Assembly (NCBI RefSeq): GCF_002860285.1
Contig: NZ_PGVF01000010.1
Location: 1 to 32,797, forward strand
Direction: 5' to 3'
Length of the DNA stretch: 32,797 nt
From: Bacillus sp. M6-12
Lineage (GTDB): Bacteria > Bacillota > Bacilli > Bacillales > DSM-1321
This document shows positions 10,736-18,649 of the stretch, piece after piece. The translations under genes were made by a program, and so were the position numbers. Under the pieces are notes generated by a model, which was not told the origin of the DNA, did no database searches, and was given only the letters and a program-made list of their open reading frames with translations. Every line of letters starts with the position of its first letter. Positions within the stretch are counted from its first letter, which is position 1.

Positions 10736-11110
10736 TTAACCAAAGCGTTTTATATCGCTGAAAGGAGGCAGACCGAACAATCGAGCATATTCACGACTGA
10801 ATTGAGAAGGACTCTCATATCCAACTTGAATGCAGCATTTGCAGCGTCCTCTGTCTCAGAAAGCATGAGGCGACGAGCCTCTTGTAACCTTAATTGTTTT
10901 TGATATTGCAAAGGACTCAATCCCGTAACTTGTTTAAAATAATGATGCAAGATGAAGAACTCATGCTGCGCATGACTACCGATCATTGCTGTCTGTTTTA
11001 CAGAGTCACCTTGTTCATCTTGTAGAATTCGGTATAGAATTTCACGGATCACTAAATGTGCGAGTACGGGAATATCCTCTGGTGCATCTAAAAGAATAAC
11101 GAAAGACGGA
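10736..11110 (-). pseudogene. AraC-family regulator, broken
   Basis: The minus strand encodes parts of an AraC-type activator with an N-terminal AraC_N-like domain: PVLAHLVIREILYRILQ, then HHYFKQVTGLSPLQYQKQLRL and EARRLM from the DNA-binding domain, then, after a frameshift near 10825, [21 protein letters not shown] to the stop at 10736. About 30 residues covering the first helix-turn-helix are missing after GSHAQ, and the N-terminus is cut off. No function is expected. It abuts another truncated gene at about 11105. Confidence 0.8.
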
Positions 11111-11311
11111 TACATCCGTCATGAACTCCTGCCTAACTACCGATACAATGAGGCTCGCGGAAACAGAAAAAGTGCTTATCAAGGAAGTTACACAATTACA
11201 GGCAATCATATCGATTATGTAGATGATACTGGTTTTACTGCAGATGGTGATTTTCGACATGGAATTTTTTATCATGCAGGAATGGTTTTCTATCGAGAAG
11301 AAAAGAAGTAA
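11105..11311 (+). pseudogene. Atu4866-like domain fragment
   Basis: The last 68 codons of a gene are open: DGYIRHELLPNYRYNEARGN, then SAYQGSYTITGNHIDYVDD and TGFTADGDFRHGIFYHAGMV to the stop. This resembles the small Atu4866 family (function unknown), which I recall next to AraC-type regulators. Its 5' part is missing; the frame starts at the junction with the truncated AraC gene, so a deletion probably joined the two. Confidence 0.7.
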
Positions 11312-11385
11312 CTCATAATCTGAATATGCGTATTTGGCATCTAAACAAGAGGAAGGGTTACAGCTGCATTTTTAATGTCAATGCT

Positions 11386-11547
11386 TTTTTGCTTTTTCAG
11401 CCATAGAAACTAAGCTTTTTGTTTTCCCGGAACCGGATCCGAGGATTCATATATCCATCTTTTTCAAATCGAAATGCTCTCCACTTCTGTAACCATTACA
11501 ATTGCTTGTGGAATGTTGACTAAATCTTATGCTAAATGTAATTCCAT
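11386..11547 (-). pseudogene. hxlB-hxlA remnant (decayed duplicate)
   Basis: Bases 11386-11473 match the middle of hxlB (12820-12907) and bases 11474-11547 match the first 25 codons of hxlA (13695-13768). Everything between was deleted. The homology continues through the upstream region into the hxlR copy at 11760, so this is a duplicate of the hxlAB-hxlR unit whose enzyme genes were lost while the regulator survived. Its -10 region has decayed to TTAACT where the intact unit has TAAAAT. Confidence 0.85.
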
Positions 11548-11684
11548 CTATACTTCTCCCAAATCATTTTTTTGTTTAACAGCATTGAAAATGCCCGGCT
11601 CCCCACTTTAGGTCTCCCGGAAAGTGTATCCAAGGTCCTAACTTTCTTACAGATGCCAGTTAACTGGATATGTTAAATAATTGG

Positions 11685-11736
11685 AAGTACGTACTTTATT
11701 TTACGTAGTGTCGAAAAGTATACTATATGTTATAAT
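11685..11736 (+). promoter_or_regulatory. HxlR-type operator pair and promoter of hxlR copy 1
   Basis: Box 1 is the perfect palindrome AAGTACGTACTT (11685-11696); box 2 is AGTATACT (11717-11724) within AAAAGTATACTAT. A -10 box TATAAT lies at 11731-11736, without a clear -35. The same boxes recur before hxlA/hxlR copy 2, zwf and the second gnd unit. Confidence 0.7.
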
Positions 11737-11759
11737 ATATGGTCGTGGAGGTGAAACAA

Positions 11760-12125
11760 ATGGCACGTATGCATGACAAAACATTTAACTGTGAAAAAGA
11801 ATTGACCCTTTCGGTTATTGGCGGGAAGTGGAAAATGCTTATTTTATGGCATTTAGGCAAAGAAGGGACCAAGCGGTTTGGCGAATTAAAAGCCCTTATG
11901 CCGGGTATTACGCAAAGAATGCTGGTGAATCAGCTGCGGGAGCTGGAAGATGATTTTATTGTAAAACGTCAAGTATACCCAGTTGTTCCGCCAAAAGTAG
12001 AGTATTCACTCACTGAAGAAGGACATACTTTGCTCCCGATTCTGGATTCTATGTACAAGTGGGGAAAAAACTATATGGAAAATGTGATTGGCACTCCAGC
12101 AAATAAAAGTGCGTCTATTAAATAG
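11760..12125 (+). CDS. hxlR: HxlR-family formaldehyde-responsive regulator (copy 1)
   Basis: This is a 121-residue winged-helix regulator of the DUF24/HxlR family. B. subtilis HxlR activates hxlAB when formaldehyde crosslinks Cys11 to Lys13. Here [16 protein letters not shown] places Cys at 11 and Lys at 13 when the ATG at 11760, preceded by GGAGGTGAAA, is used; an earlier in-frame ATG (11739) has no ribosome site. [17 protein letters not shown] is the recognition region and [13 protein letters not shown] the wing. The enzyme genes formerly divergent from it are degraded, so its targets should now lie elsewhere in the island. Confidence 0.93.
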   Translation: MARMHDKTFNCEKELTLSVIGGKWKMLILWHLGKEGTKRFGELKALMPGITQRMLVNQLRELEDDFIVKRQVYPVVPPKVEYSLTEEGHTLLPILDSMYKWGKNYMENVIGTPANKSASIK

Positions 12126-12169
12126 CAATCCTTCCAACTAAAGACTACAAGTAGACGTAATAGTCAAGA

Positions 12170-12447
12170 CTTGTGGTCTTTTTTGTGAAGTGGCTAAGGG
12201 GAACGTACCCTATCACCTTGTTATTGGAAATCGGCTATATCAAACGTTCAAGCTATTATAAATGGAAAGCAACTCAGCCACAATGTGAAGAAAAGGCTAG
12301 GCAGGAACAGGATTTACGGGAACAACACAATGACCAAACGAACTCAAAACAAACTAAAAAACGCGCGCCAATTGAATATCGGCACGCGCTAACTGAATAG
12401 TTTTTTTACATTGTCTACTTGATGGGAACAAGACCATTATTATTTTA
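12170..12447 (+). mobile_element. IS3-family insertion sequence remnant (transposase orfB with internal deletion)
   Basis: YPITLLLEI and IKRSSYYKWKATQPQCEEKA match the N-terminus of an IS3-family (IS150-like) orfB, and KKRAPIEYRHALTE matches its C-terminus. The two ends are fused directly, so the catalytic DDE core is gone. The sequence after the stop (ATTGTCTACTTGATGGGAAC) looks like the right end of such an element. It lies in the spacer after hxlR copy 1 and cannot be active. Confidence 0.8.
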
Positions 12448-12569
12448 AAGTGTCTTTTTATTTTACATCTACGTTGACTCGCTGGTGCCTTCTCAGAATG
12501 AACCTTATCATTAGTTGTTTAGATAGCCCGAAAACAAATGGTGTTAATTTGGATAAATGGTTTACTCCT

Positions 12570-13127
12570 TTATTCCAAATTGGCATGTTTGCCGTACATC
12601 GTATTGGTATCTAAGCCTTTTTTGTCCATGAACCTCAGGATCACAGCATCGTAAAAAAGTAAGAGAGTTTGCTCAAAAAGAGAGCCCATCGGCTGGATTG
12701 TTTTATAGTCGCCTTCTGACTGGTCTTTGGGTGAGCCAGGCAATTTTATTGCGATATCCGCTAATTTCCCGATGGTGGATTCAGGAAATATTGTTGCTGT
12801 TGCAATAGTCCCACCGATGTTTTTTGCATTCGCAGCCATGGAGACCAAACTTTTTGTTTCTCCTGAACCTGATCCGATGATCAAAATATCATCTTTTTCA
12901 AAGTTAGGGGTTACGGTTTCGCCAATCACATAAGCATCTATCCCCATGTGCATCATTCGCATTGCAAAGGATTTACCCATAAGCCCAGATCTTCCTGCAC
13001 CAGCTACAAAGACCTTCTCTGATTCAAGAATCCCGTTAACCAGTTTTTCAGCTTCTTCGTCAGCTATTAAGTTTACTGTACGATTAAGTTCTTTTATGAT
13101 TTCAGCTAAATATTGAGTAGTCTGCAT
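12570..13127 (-). CDS. hxlB: 6-phospho-3-hexuloisomerase (PHI)
   Basis: HxlB converts D-arabino-3-hexulose 6-phosphate to fructose 6-phosphate, the second step of the ribulose monophosphate (RuMP) pathway for formaldehyde. It is a SIS-domain isomerase: VFVAGAGRSGLMGKSFAMR near residue 40 and IIGSGSGETKSLV near residue 85 form the sugar-phosphate site, and the family ending with YDAVILRFM is present. At 185 residues the length matches B. subtilis HxlB. It starts eight bases after hxlA, so the two form an operon read leftward from the operator region at 13911. Confidence 0.96.
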   Translation of the reverse strand: MQTTQYLAEIIKELNRTVNLIADEEAEKLVNGILESEKVFVAGAGRSGLMGKSFAMRMMHMGIDAYVIGETVTPNFEKDDILIIGSGSGETKSLVSMAANAKNIGGTIATATIFPESTIGKLADIAIKLPGSPKDQSEGDYKTIQPMGSLFEQTLLLFYDAVILRFMDKKGLDTNTMYGKHANLE

Positions 13128-13135
13128 GATTGGTA

Positions 13136-13768
13136 TTAGCCTTGTTTAACCAATTTTTGCATTTGGGCAGCTGCACCTTTAATATCAGCTTGTCCAGTGA
13201 TACCGCCACCAACAATGACAAGGTCAGGTTGTGCTTTTATGACTTCCGGAAGTGTTTCTAATTTAATGCCGCCTGCAACTGCAGTTTTTGCATTTTTAAC
13301 AACACGTTTAATGGTTTGAAGGTCTTCAAAAGAATTTTTCCCAACTGCCTGGAGATCGTATCCAGTGTGTACACAGATGTAGTCAACGCCAAACGCATCC
13401 ACTTCTTGAGCACGAGTTTCAAGATCCTTCACAGCGATCATATCAACAAGGATTTTTTTGCCTTGTTTTTTAGCTTCTTCAACAGCACCTTTGATTGACA
13501 TATCTTCAGCTGCACCAAGGATAGTGATGATATCAGCGCCAGCTTCAGATGCCTTCATGACTTCATATCCGGCTGCATCCATAATTTTTAGGTCTGCTAA
13601 CACTTTTAATGAAGGGAAAGCTTCTTTCATTTCTTTTACTGCTCTAAGACCTTCATTAATAACAACCGGCGTTCCGATTTCTACGATATCAATATGCTCT
13701 TCCACTTCTTTCACCAGTTCAATTGCTTGTGGAATGTTAACTAAATCTAACGCTAATTGTAATTCCAT
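13136..13768 (-). CDS. hxlA: 3-hexulose-6-phosphate synthase (HPS)
   Basis: HxlA condenses formaldehyde with ribulose 5-phosphate to give 3-hexulose 6-phosphate, the entry reaction of the RuMP pathway. It belongs to the OMP decarboxylase superfamily; ADLKIMDAAGYE carries the D59-K61-D64 catalytic triad, and GGIKLETLPEV and VIVGGGITG bind phosphate. The 210-residue length is normal. Site AGGAGTGAAG precedes the ATG. It is first in the hxlAB operon and divergent from hxlR copy 2, the arrangement known in B. subtilis for formaldehyde induction. Confidence 0.97.
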   Translation of the reverse strand: MELQLALDLVNIPQAIELVKEVEEHIDIVEIGTPVVINEGLRAVKEMKEAFPSLKVLADLKIMDAAGYEVMKASEAGADIITILGAAEDMSIKGAVEEAKKQGKKILVDMIAVKDLETRAQEVDAFGVDYICVHTGYDLQAVGKNSFEDLQTIKRVVKNAKTAVAGGIKLETLPEVIKAQPDLVIVGGGITGQADIKGAAAQMQKLVKQG

Positions 13769-13883
13769 CTATACTTCACTCCTGATAGTTTTTTTGTATA
13801 ACAGTATTAATAATGCCCAATTCCCCAAATTAGGTCTCAGGCAAGTATAACCAAGGTTCTCCTTTAACCATGTTACAGATGCC

Positions 13884-13963
13884 ATTTTACTGGGTGTGTT
13901 AAATTATTGGAAGTACGCACTTTATTTTTACATAGTGATAAAAAGTATACTATTGGCTATAAT
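13884..13963. promoter_or_regulatory. Divergent hxlA / hxlR copy 2 control region
   Basis: Box 1 AAGTACGCACTT (13911-13922; AAGTGCGTACTT toward hxlA) and box 2 AGTATACT (13944-13951) lie between the divergent genes. For hxlA, TAAAAT (minus strand, 13889-13884) sits 21 bases after box 1. For hxlR, TATAAT sits at 13958-13963. Box centres are 31 bp apart, three helical turns. Confidence 0.75.
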
Positions 13964-13983
13964 ACAAGTCGGAGGTGATATGA

Positions 13984-14349
13984 ATGTCAAGGATACAGGA
14001 TAAAACATTTAACTGTGAAAAGGAATTGACCCTTTCTATTATTGGCGGTAAATGGAAGATGCTTATTTTGTGGCACCTCGGCAAGGAAGGGACCCAGCGT
14101 TTTGGTGAACTGAAGACTCTCATGCCGGGCATTACCCAAAGAATGCTTGTTAACCAGCTTCGCGAGCTGGAAGAAGATCTGATTGTTCATCGCGAAGTTT
14201 ATCCAGTTGTACCTCCGAAAGTGGAGTATTCACTCACAGAACAAGGTAAAAGCCTGATGCCGATTCTTGATTCTATGTATAATTGGGGTAAAAACTATAT
14301 GGAGAATGTCGTTGGCAACCAGGCAGAAAGAAAAGAGGCTATCAAGTAG
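13984..14349 (+). CDS. hxlR: HxlR-family formaldehyde-responsive regulator (copy 2)
   Basis: This 121-residue DUF24/HxlR winged-helix protein has [16 protein letters not shown] with Cys11 and Lys13, the pair that formaldehyde crosslinks in B. subtilis HxlR. It is closely similar to the copy at 11760 along its whole length; differences cluster in the N-terminal residues and the C-terminal tail. GGAGGTGAT precedes the ATG at 13984. It is divergent from the intact hxlAB and is therefore its most likely activator. Confidence 0.95.
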   Translation: MSRIQDKTFNCEKELTLSIIGGKWKMLILWHLGKEGTQRFGELKTLMPGITQRMLVNQLRELEEDLIVHREVYPVVPPKVEYSLTEQGKSLMPILDSMYNWGKNYMENVVGNQAERKEAIK

Positions 14350-14487
14350 AAAAACAATCCCTTCTTTTAGGATTCGCAATAACGGTAAGAGCCTACAAAT
14401 GGAAGTTTCACTTTATCTCGTATCGATACGCATTAAACAAGATTGGAGAAAAAATACAACATTCATTAAAGGAATCAGTAACTAAAA

Positions 14488-14533
14488 AGCCAAGGGCAGC
14501 GATTTTTGTATAGTCGCTGCCCTTGGCTTTTTT
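14488..14533 (+). terminator. Terminator of hxlR copy 2
   Basis: A perfect 15-bp stem (14488-14502 with 14514-14528), 11-base loop, then TTTTT. Confidence 0.93.
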
Positions 14534-14580
14534 ACTCTTGGTATGGGAGCAAGTTCACATTCCTAACAATAGTGTTATTT

Positions 14581-14657
14581 TTTATACTATGTTATATCAA
14601 TGTAACTATATGTTAATAAAGTGCGTACTTACAAAAAAAAAACATAGGTAATATACT
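14581..14657 (+). promoter_or_regulatory. HxlR-type operator and promoter of the zwf operon
   Basis: Box 1 AAGTGCGTACTT (14619-14630) is identical to the hxlA operator, and a -10 box TATACT (14652-14657) follows after 21 bases. A weaker box 2 (TTTATACT, 14581-14588) lies 40 bp centre to centre upstream. There is no good -35, which suits activation. The leader to zwf is about 340 bases. Confidence 0.7.
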
Positions 14658-14789
14658 AATTTGGCTCAAGTAATTGTTAGATCAGGGGATACTACAAGTG
14701 AAAAATAGCTCATTAGAATATAGTGGTAATCCAATAAAATATAGCAACACGCTTTTATTAATTTTTGCTTGCATGCTGTTTTGCTTTAA

Positions 14790-14909
14790 CAAAACATATG
14801 CGAGAGGAGAGATTCCTGTCCACAATGTGGTCATGCTCAATTAAGAGATATCATTATTATCGTACAGGTTGGGAGAGTGAAACGACACTTACATTCAAAA
14901 GTAGGATAA
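14790..14909 (+). pseudogene. Zinc-ribbon remnant in the zwf leader
   Basis: The frame after a stop reads ICERRDSCPQCGHAQLRD, aligning with VCERC ... CPKCGHDN of the small open frame at 22680 but with a shortened middle and no start codon. Both lie first after an HxlR-type promoter. It looks like a decayed first gene of the zwf operon. The rest of the leader (14658-15005) shows no gene. Confidence 0.4.
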
Positions 14910-15005
14910 GGCATTAGTGAAAATCCTTGTTGTTGTGTATTAAAAATAAAGAAATTAAGGCATTTTTCTTTTTGAAAATGTTTTGAAGAAGTGGAGGAAT
15001 GAAAA

Positions 15006-16478
15006 GTGGATTCTATGACTTTTGTATTATTTGGGGCAACAGGGGATTTAGCCAAGAGAAAAATTTTCCCCGCCTTGTTTAATTTATATCTGGATCAAAA
15101 ATTGCCTGACAGTTTTTTAGTTATTGGTGTAGGTTTAGAGGAATTGTCTGATGTGGATTTTCAAACACATGTAAAAGAATCATTATTCACTTTTTCCAGA
15201 CATTTGTTAAATGACAAATCCAAAAAAGAAGAATTTTCCATGGAATTTCGTTATAACCAATTAGATGTAACAAATGCTGAAGGGTATAAAACGTTACTCC
15301 AACTCGTTCAACAAAACGAAAGAGAGCGGAATATTAAAGAGAATCGAATGTTCTATCTATCTGTTGCTCCTGAATTCTTTGATGTAATTGCTTTGAACAT
15401 CAAGGAGAGTGGATTAGGATCGACAAAAGGATGGAAACGATTAATGATCGAAAAACCATTTGGGCGTGATTTAAAATCTGCTCAAGATTTAAATGAAAAA
15501 CTAAGCAAAGCTTTTGAAGAAGACGAAATTTTCCGGATTGACCATTATCTTGGAAAACCGATGGTTCAAAACCTTGAAGCTTTAGAATTTGCCAACCCTG
15601 TGCTGCAATCACTATGGAACAATCGGTATATTGCCAATGTGCAAATAACGGCTAGTGAAACGGTTGGTGTAGAAGAGAGAGCTAGTTATTATGAAAAAGC
15701 AGGGGCTATTCGTGATATGGTCCAAAATCATATGATGCAGCTGTTGATGATGACGGCCATGCATCAGCCAAAACAGATGAGCACGAACGATATCCGTACA
15801 GTGAAAAGAAAAGTTATGGACTCTCTTCGGCCAGTACAGAAAGATACTGTAGGTATCCACGTTGTTCGTGGTCAATATGGACCGGGCGAAATAAAGGGTA
15901 AACATGTAGTCGGATATTTAGAAGAACCTGGAGTGAATGCTTCTTCCACAAACGATACATTTGTGGCTGCTCGTTTATGGATTGATAGTTCATTCTGGGA
16001 TGGGGTGCCATTTTATATCCGGACAGGAAAAAGAATGAAGGAAAAGTCGACGCGGATTGTAATTGAATTCAAGAATGCAACGAAAAATGTGTTTACTAAC
16101 GAGAATCAATTTGCAGAACCCAATCTATTAGTTATCAAAGTAAGTCCAAATGAGGGTGTGTCGATGCAATTAAATAGCAAAAATTTAACAAATGGAAATT
16201 TGGAGCCGATAATTGTTGACTTCTCAGCAAGTACAAAAGACATACCAGAAGCTTATGAACTCTTAATATTCGATGCTCTGCGTGGGGACTCTACCTTCTT
16301 TGCTCATTGGGACGAAGTTGAATTATCTTGGAAATGGGTACAGCCCGTTTTAGAGGCGTTTGAGGAAAATGACCTTCCACTCCACCTATATCAAGCCGGT
16401 TCGATGGGACCACAAGCTGCTTCGCAATTATTGGAGGAGGATGGTTTTAAATGGTGGGAAACTAGGGGGGAAGTTTAA
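15006..16478 (+). CDS. zwf: Glucose-6-phosphate 1-dehydrogenase
   Basis: Zwf oxidises glucose 6-phosphate to 6-phosphogluconolactone with reduction of NAD(P)+. The dinucleotide motif GATGDLAKRKIFPALFNLY is at residues 10-28 and the substrate signature RIDHYLGK at 177-184. IEKPFGRDL and YIRTGKRMKEKSTRI are further hallmarks. At 490 residues it is complete. GTG at 15006 has GGAGG eight bases upstream; ATG 15015 is the alternative. In this island it supplies the first oxidative step of a formaldehyde-oxidising RuMP cycle. It leads a unit with gnd and the 163-residue gene, behind an HxlR-type operator. Confidence 0.97.
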   Translation: MDSMTFVLFGATGDLAKRKIFPALFNLYLDQKLPDSFLVIGVGLEELSDVDFQTHVKESLFTFSRHLLNDKSKKEEFSMEFRYNQLDVTNAEGYKTLLQLVQQNERERNIKENRMFYLSVAPEFFDVIALNIKESGLGSTKGWKRLMIEKPFGRDLKSAQDLNEKLSKAFEEDEIFRIDHYLGKPMVQNLEALEFANPVLQSLWNNRYIANVQITASETVGVEERASYYEKAGAIRDMVQNHMMQLLMMTAMHQPKQMSTNDIRTVKRKVMDSLRPVQKDTVGIHVVRGQYGPGEIKGKHVVGYLEEPGVNASSTNDTFVAARLWIDSSFWDGVPFYIRTGKRMKEKSTRIVIEFKNATKNVFTNENQFAEPNLLVIKVSPNEGVSMQLNSKNLTNGNLEPIIVDFSASTKDIPEAYELLIFDALRGDSTFFAHWDEVELSWKWVQPVLEAFEENDLPLHLYQAGSMGPQAASQLLEEDGFKWWETRGEV

Positions 16479-16676
16479 TTCGCACCTCCCTGGAAGGCTA
16501 TTGGTATGAGGAGAGCAAACCGAAGTTGGATTTGACCGGTAATTGTTACGCGATTTATCCAAGGAACTTAAAGTATTTGTTGAATCATTATGGTTCCATA
16601 AGGAGACCATGAAGAACAACAAATGGGTAGCATAATAATACAGGCTATTTTTTGTAATTTAAAGGAGGAAACTCAA

Positions 16677-17570
16677 ATGAAAGTAGGATTAATTGGATTA
16701 GGAAAAATGGGTATGAACTTAGGAAAAAACTTAATTGACAATAAACACCATGTAATGGCGTTTGATCTAAATACAAATGCTATTGAAGAAATTAAAAAAT
16801 ACGGAGTTGAAGGAGCATCCAGTTTACAAGATCTTGTTCAATCATTAGAAAAGCCACGAGTTGTTTGGATAATGGTCCCACACTCCGTCGTTGATTCAGT
16901 TATTAGTGAAATCACACCATTTCTAAGTGAGGGAGATATCGTCATTGAAGCTGGTAATTCGCATTATAAGGAATCCATTCGTCGTTACGAACTGTTGAAG
17001 AAAGTTGGCGTGAGCTTTATGGATGCCGGTACTTCTGGGGGGATGGAAGGTGCTCGCTATGGTGCTTGTTATATGATTGGTGGAGATCCTGAAGCATGGA
17101 GCATTGTCGAGCCGATTTTTAGAGATACAGCTGTAGATAATGGGTATTTATATGCTGGGAAATCTGGTAGTGGCCACTTCTTAAAAATGGTCCACAATGG
17201 AATAGAATACGGAATGATGGCCGCCATTGGTGAAGGATTCGAAGTCCTGGAAAAAAGCGATTTCGATTTTGACTATGAAAAAGTGGCACGGGTGTGGAAT
17301 AACGGTTCTGTCATCCGCTCATGGCTCATGGAATTGACAGAATGCGCATTTTCTAAAGATGCAAAATTAGATGAAATTAAGGGCATTATGTATTCTTCTG
17401 GGGAAGGGAAATGGACAGTTGAAACCGCTTTGGATCTTCAAACAGCTACCCCTGTTATCGCTATGTCTTTACTAATGCGTTACCGTTCATTAGACAATGA
17501 TACATTTACAGGTAAAGTGGTAGCTGCCCTTCGTAATGAATTTGGCGGACATGCTGTGGAAAAATCATAA
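16677..17570 (+). CDS. gnd: 6-phosphogluconate dehydrogenase, decarboxylating, short type
   Basis: This enzyme oxidises and decarboxylates 6-phosphogluconate to ribulose 5-phosphate and CO2, which closes the dissimilatory RuMP cycle. GLGKMGMNLGKNL is the Rossmann motif; Asp in VMAFDLN after the second strand suggests preference for NAD+ over NADP+. GTSGGMEGARYGA and FLKMVHNGIEYG hold the substrate and catalytic residues. At 297 residues it belongs to the short, YqeC-like class, not the 470-residue NADP class. AAAGGAGG sits seven bases before the ATG at 16677. The 198-base gap after zwf holds a 45-codon open stretch (16480-16612) that I cannot identify. Confidence 0.94.
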   Translation: MKVGLIGLGKMGMNLGKNLIDNKHHVMAFDLNTNAIEEIKKYGVEGASSLQDLVQSLEKPRVVWIMVPHSVVDSVISEITPFLSEGDIVIEAGNSHYKESIRRYELLKKVGVSFMDAGTSGGMEGARYGACYMIGGDPEAWSIVEPIFRDTAVDNGYLYAGKSGSGHFLKMVHNGIEYGMMAAIGEGFEVLEKSDFDFDYEKVARVWNNGSVIRSWLMELTECAFSKDAKLDEIKGIMYSSGEGKWTVETALDLQTATPVIAMSLLMRYRSLDNDTFTGKVVAALRNEFGGHAVEKS

Positions 17571-17684
17571 AGTCATCTGCTGTATATGTCTTTCGTTAAA
17601 TGAGCCAGAAATTCATTGGATTTTTAGTTCGGCATATCCCGAAAATTGGTAGATTTACTTAAGTCGTTGATAGTGTTAACTATG

Positions 17685-17862
17685 TTGATTGAAGCGGAAG
17701 GAGCGAGACTCCTCGAAGATGCATTCACATTTTCTCGTGCGATGCCTATTCACAGATGATGATTCAACGTCCTGCGGGAAAAACGGGACAAGGGAGACCC
17801 CGCAGCCGCACAGCGCCGAGGAGGATCCCGGCTCGCCCGCGGAAAGCGAGCACCTGGAGCCA
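17685..17862. repeat. GC-rich interspersed repeat, second Bacillus-type family
   Basis: The block begins TTGATTGAAGCGGAAGGAGC and ends CACCTGGAGCC. It contains ACTCCT, GTCCTGCGGGA, GACCCCGCAG and GCGCCGAGGAGG segments that pair with one another; I know such ends from a repeat found in many Bacillus genomes. A less GC-rich stretch (about 17717-17772) sits inside. It separates gnd from the next gene. Short open frames through it are accidental. Confidence 0.65.
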
Positions 17863-17915
17863 ACAGACAAGTTTAACAGAGCCAAAAAAATAAAACAATA
17901 TTGAGGTGTGACATC

Positions 17916-18407
17916 ATGAACGTACTGGATGCAAAAATTATTAACACACAATATGGTTTAGAAACCTATTTAGACATGGTGAAGAATATCGAAGTAAAAG
18001 AACTCCATTCTCCATCAGATAATGAGCCCTTTTATGAAATAGTATTAGGGATAGAGTATCTTCTTCTAAGGGACGGAAAATATTATGACAGTGAAAGGAA
18101 TTATTTTCGGATTCGAATGAGCGAAGATTTTAATTCAATCACGTTAAGAGAGACAGATACCGAAAGTTTATTTGCTGTCAAAACCGAACACGAGAGAGAC
18201 TCAACTAAGCTGCTGGTTGGAGAATGGCTGATAAAAACCAATGCTTTCAAGCAAGTAATAAGTGAACTGATCCAACAAAAGAAAATGGAGAATGTTCAAA
18301 ATGAGGGAGACACTCGAAAAGTATTAGGAACGATAAGATTCTTGGAAATATTACTTGAAATCAAAACAGAAGACATACTAAGTGCCGATGTAGAGAGGGA
18401 CCATTGA
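17916..18407 (+). CDS. Uncharacterised 163-residue protein of the gnd unit (paralogue A)
   Basis: I do not recognise this family. The protein is soluble, acidic and rich in charged residues, without signal peptide, membrane segment or Cys clusters. It begins MNVLDAKIINTQYG and contains NYFRIRM, TLRETDTESLFAVK and GEWLIKTNAFKQVI. The C-terminal third looks helical. GAGGTGTG precedes the ATG at 17916. A paralogue at 23220 follows the second gnd copy with about 70 percent identity by eye, so the gnd association was duplicated and both copies of this gene stayed open. Context suggests a role tied to formaldehyde or pentose phosphate metabolism; this is inference only. Confidence 0.85.
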   Translation: MNVLDAKIINTQYGLETYLDMVKNIEVKELHSPSDNEPFYEIVLGIEYLLLRDGKYYDSERNYFRIRMSEDFNSITLRETDTESLFAVKTEHERDSTKLLVGEWLIKTNAFKQVISELIQQKKMENVQNEGDTRKVLGTIRFLEILLEIKTEDILSADVERDH

Positions 18408-18555
18408 GTTTTCTTAATACTAACTATTTTTTAATGTACGCTATTGATAATTACACGGTCCCACTAAGGATTTTTTCAAAATGTTGAAAAGGGGAGTTTA
18501 AATGTGTTTTTAAAAACTTCCCTTATGCACTGCAGAAAAGAAGAATGCACTAACC

Positions 18556-18648
18556 AGAAACGTTTTACTATGCCGAGAGATCTTTTTTACGGAGAAGGAT
18601 CTCCGATTGAAGCGGCTAAGCTAAAGTTGATTGAAAGGGGAAGTGATG
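18556..18648 (+). pseudogene. Iron-containing alcohol dehydrogenase remnant, internally deleted
   Basis: The frame KRFTMPRDLFYGEGSPIEAA matches the first residues of the broken dehydrogenase at 23835 (NRFTIPRYVYFEEGS) fused to its later motif GGGSPLDAAKLM. The roughly 80 residues between are missing. It lies between the 163-residue gene and pgi, mirroring the order in the second unit. The spacer 18408-18555 shows one hairpin (18489-18522) without a T run and no gene. Confidence 0.7.
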
Positions 18649-18649
18649 T

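Noticed and set aside
11042..11275. A 77-codon minus-strand frame
   Set aside because: It is antisense to the Atu4866-like fragment, whose family-specific residues are clear on the plus strand.
12173..12400. A 75-residue hypothetical protein
   Set aside because: Its two halves match the two ends of an IS3-type transposase; it is a deletion remnant.
14350..14487. Frame continuing after the second hxlR (14267-14485) as a separate gene
   Set aside because: It overlaps hxlR in another frame, has no ribosome site and ends in the terminator region.
17676..17951. Open frames of 71-91 codons across the GC-rich repeat on both strands
   Set aside because: They follow the repeat sequence, lack ribosome sites and have unnatural composition.
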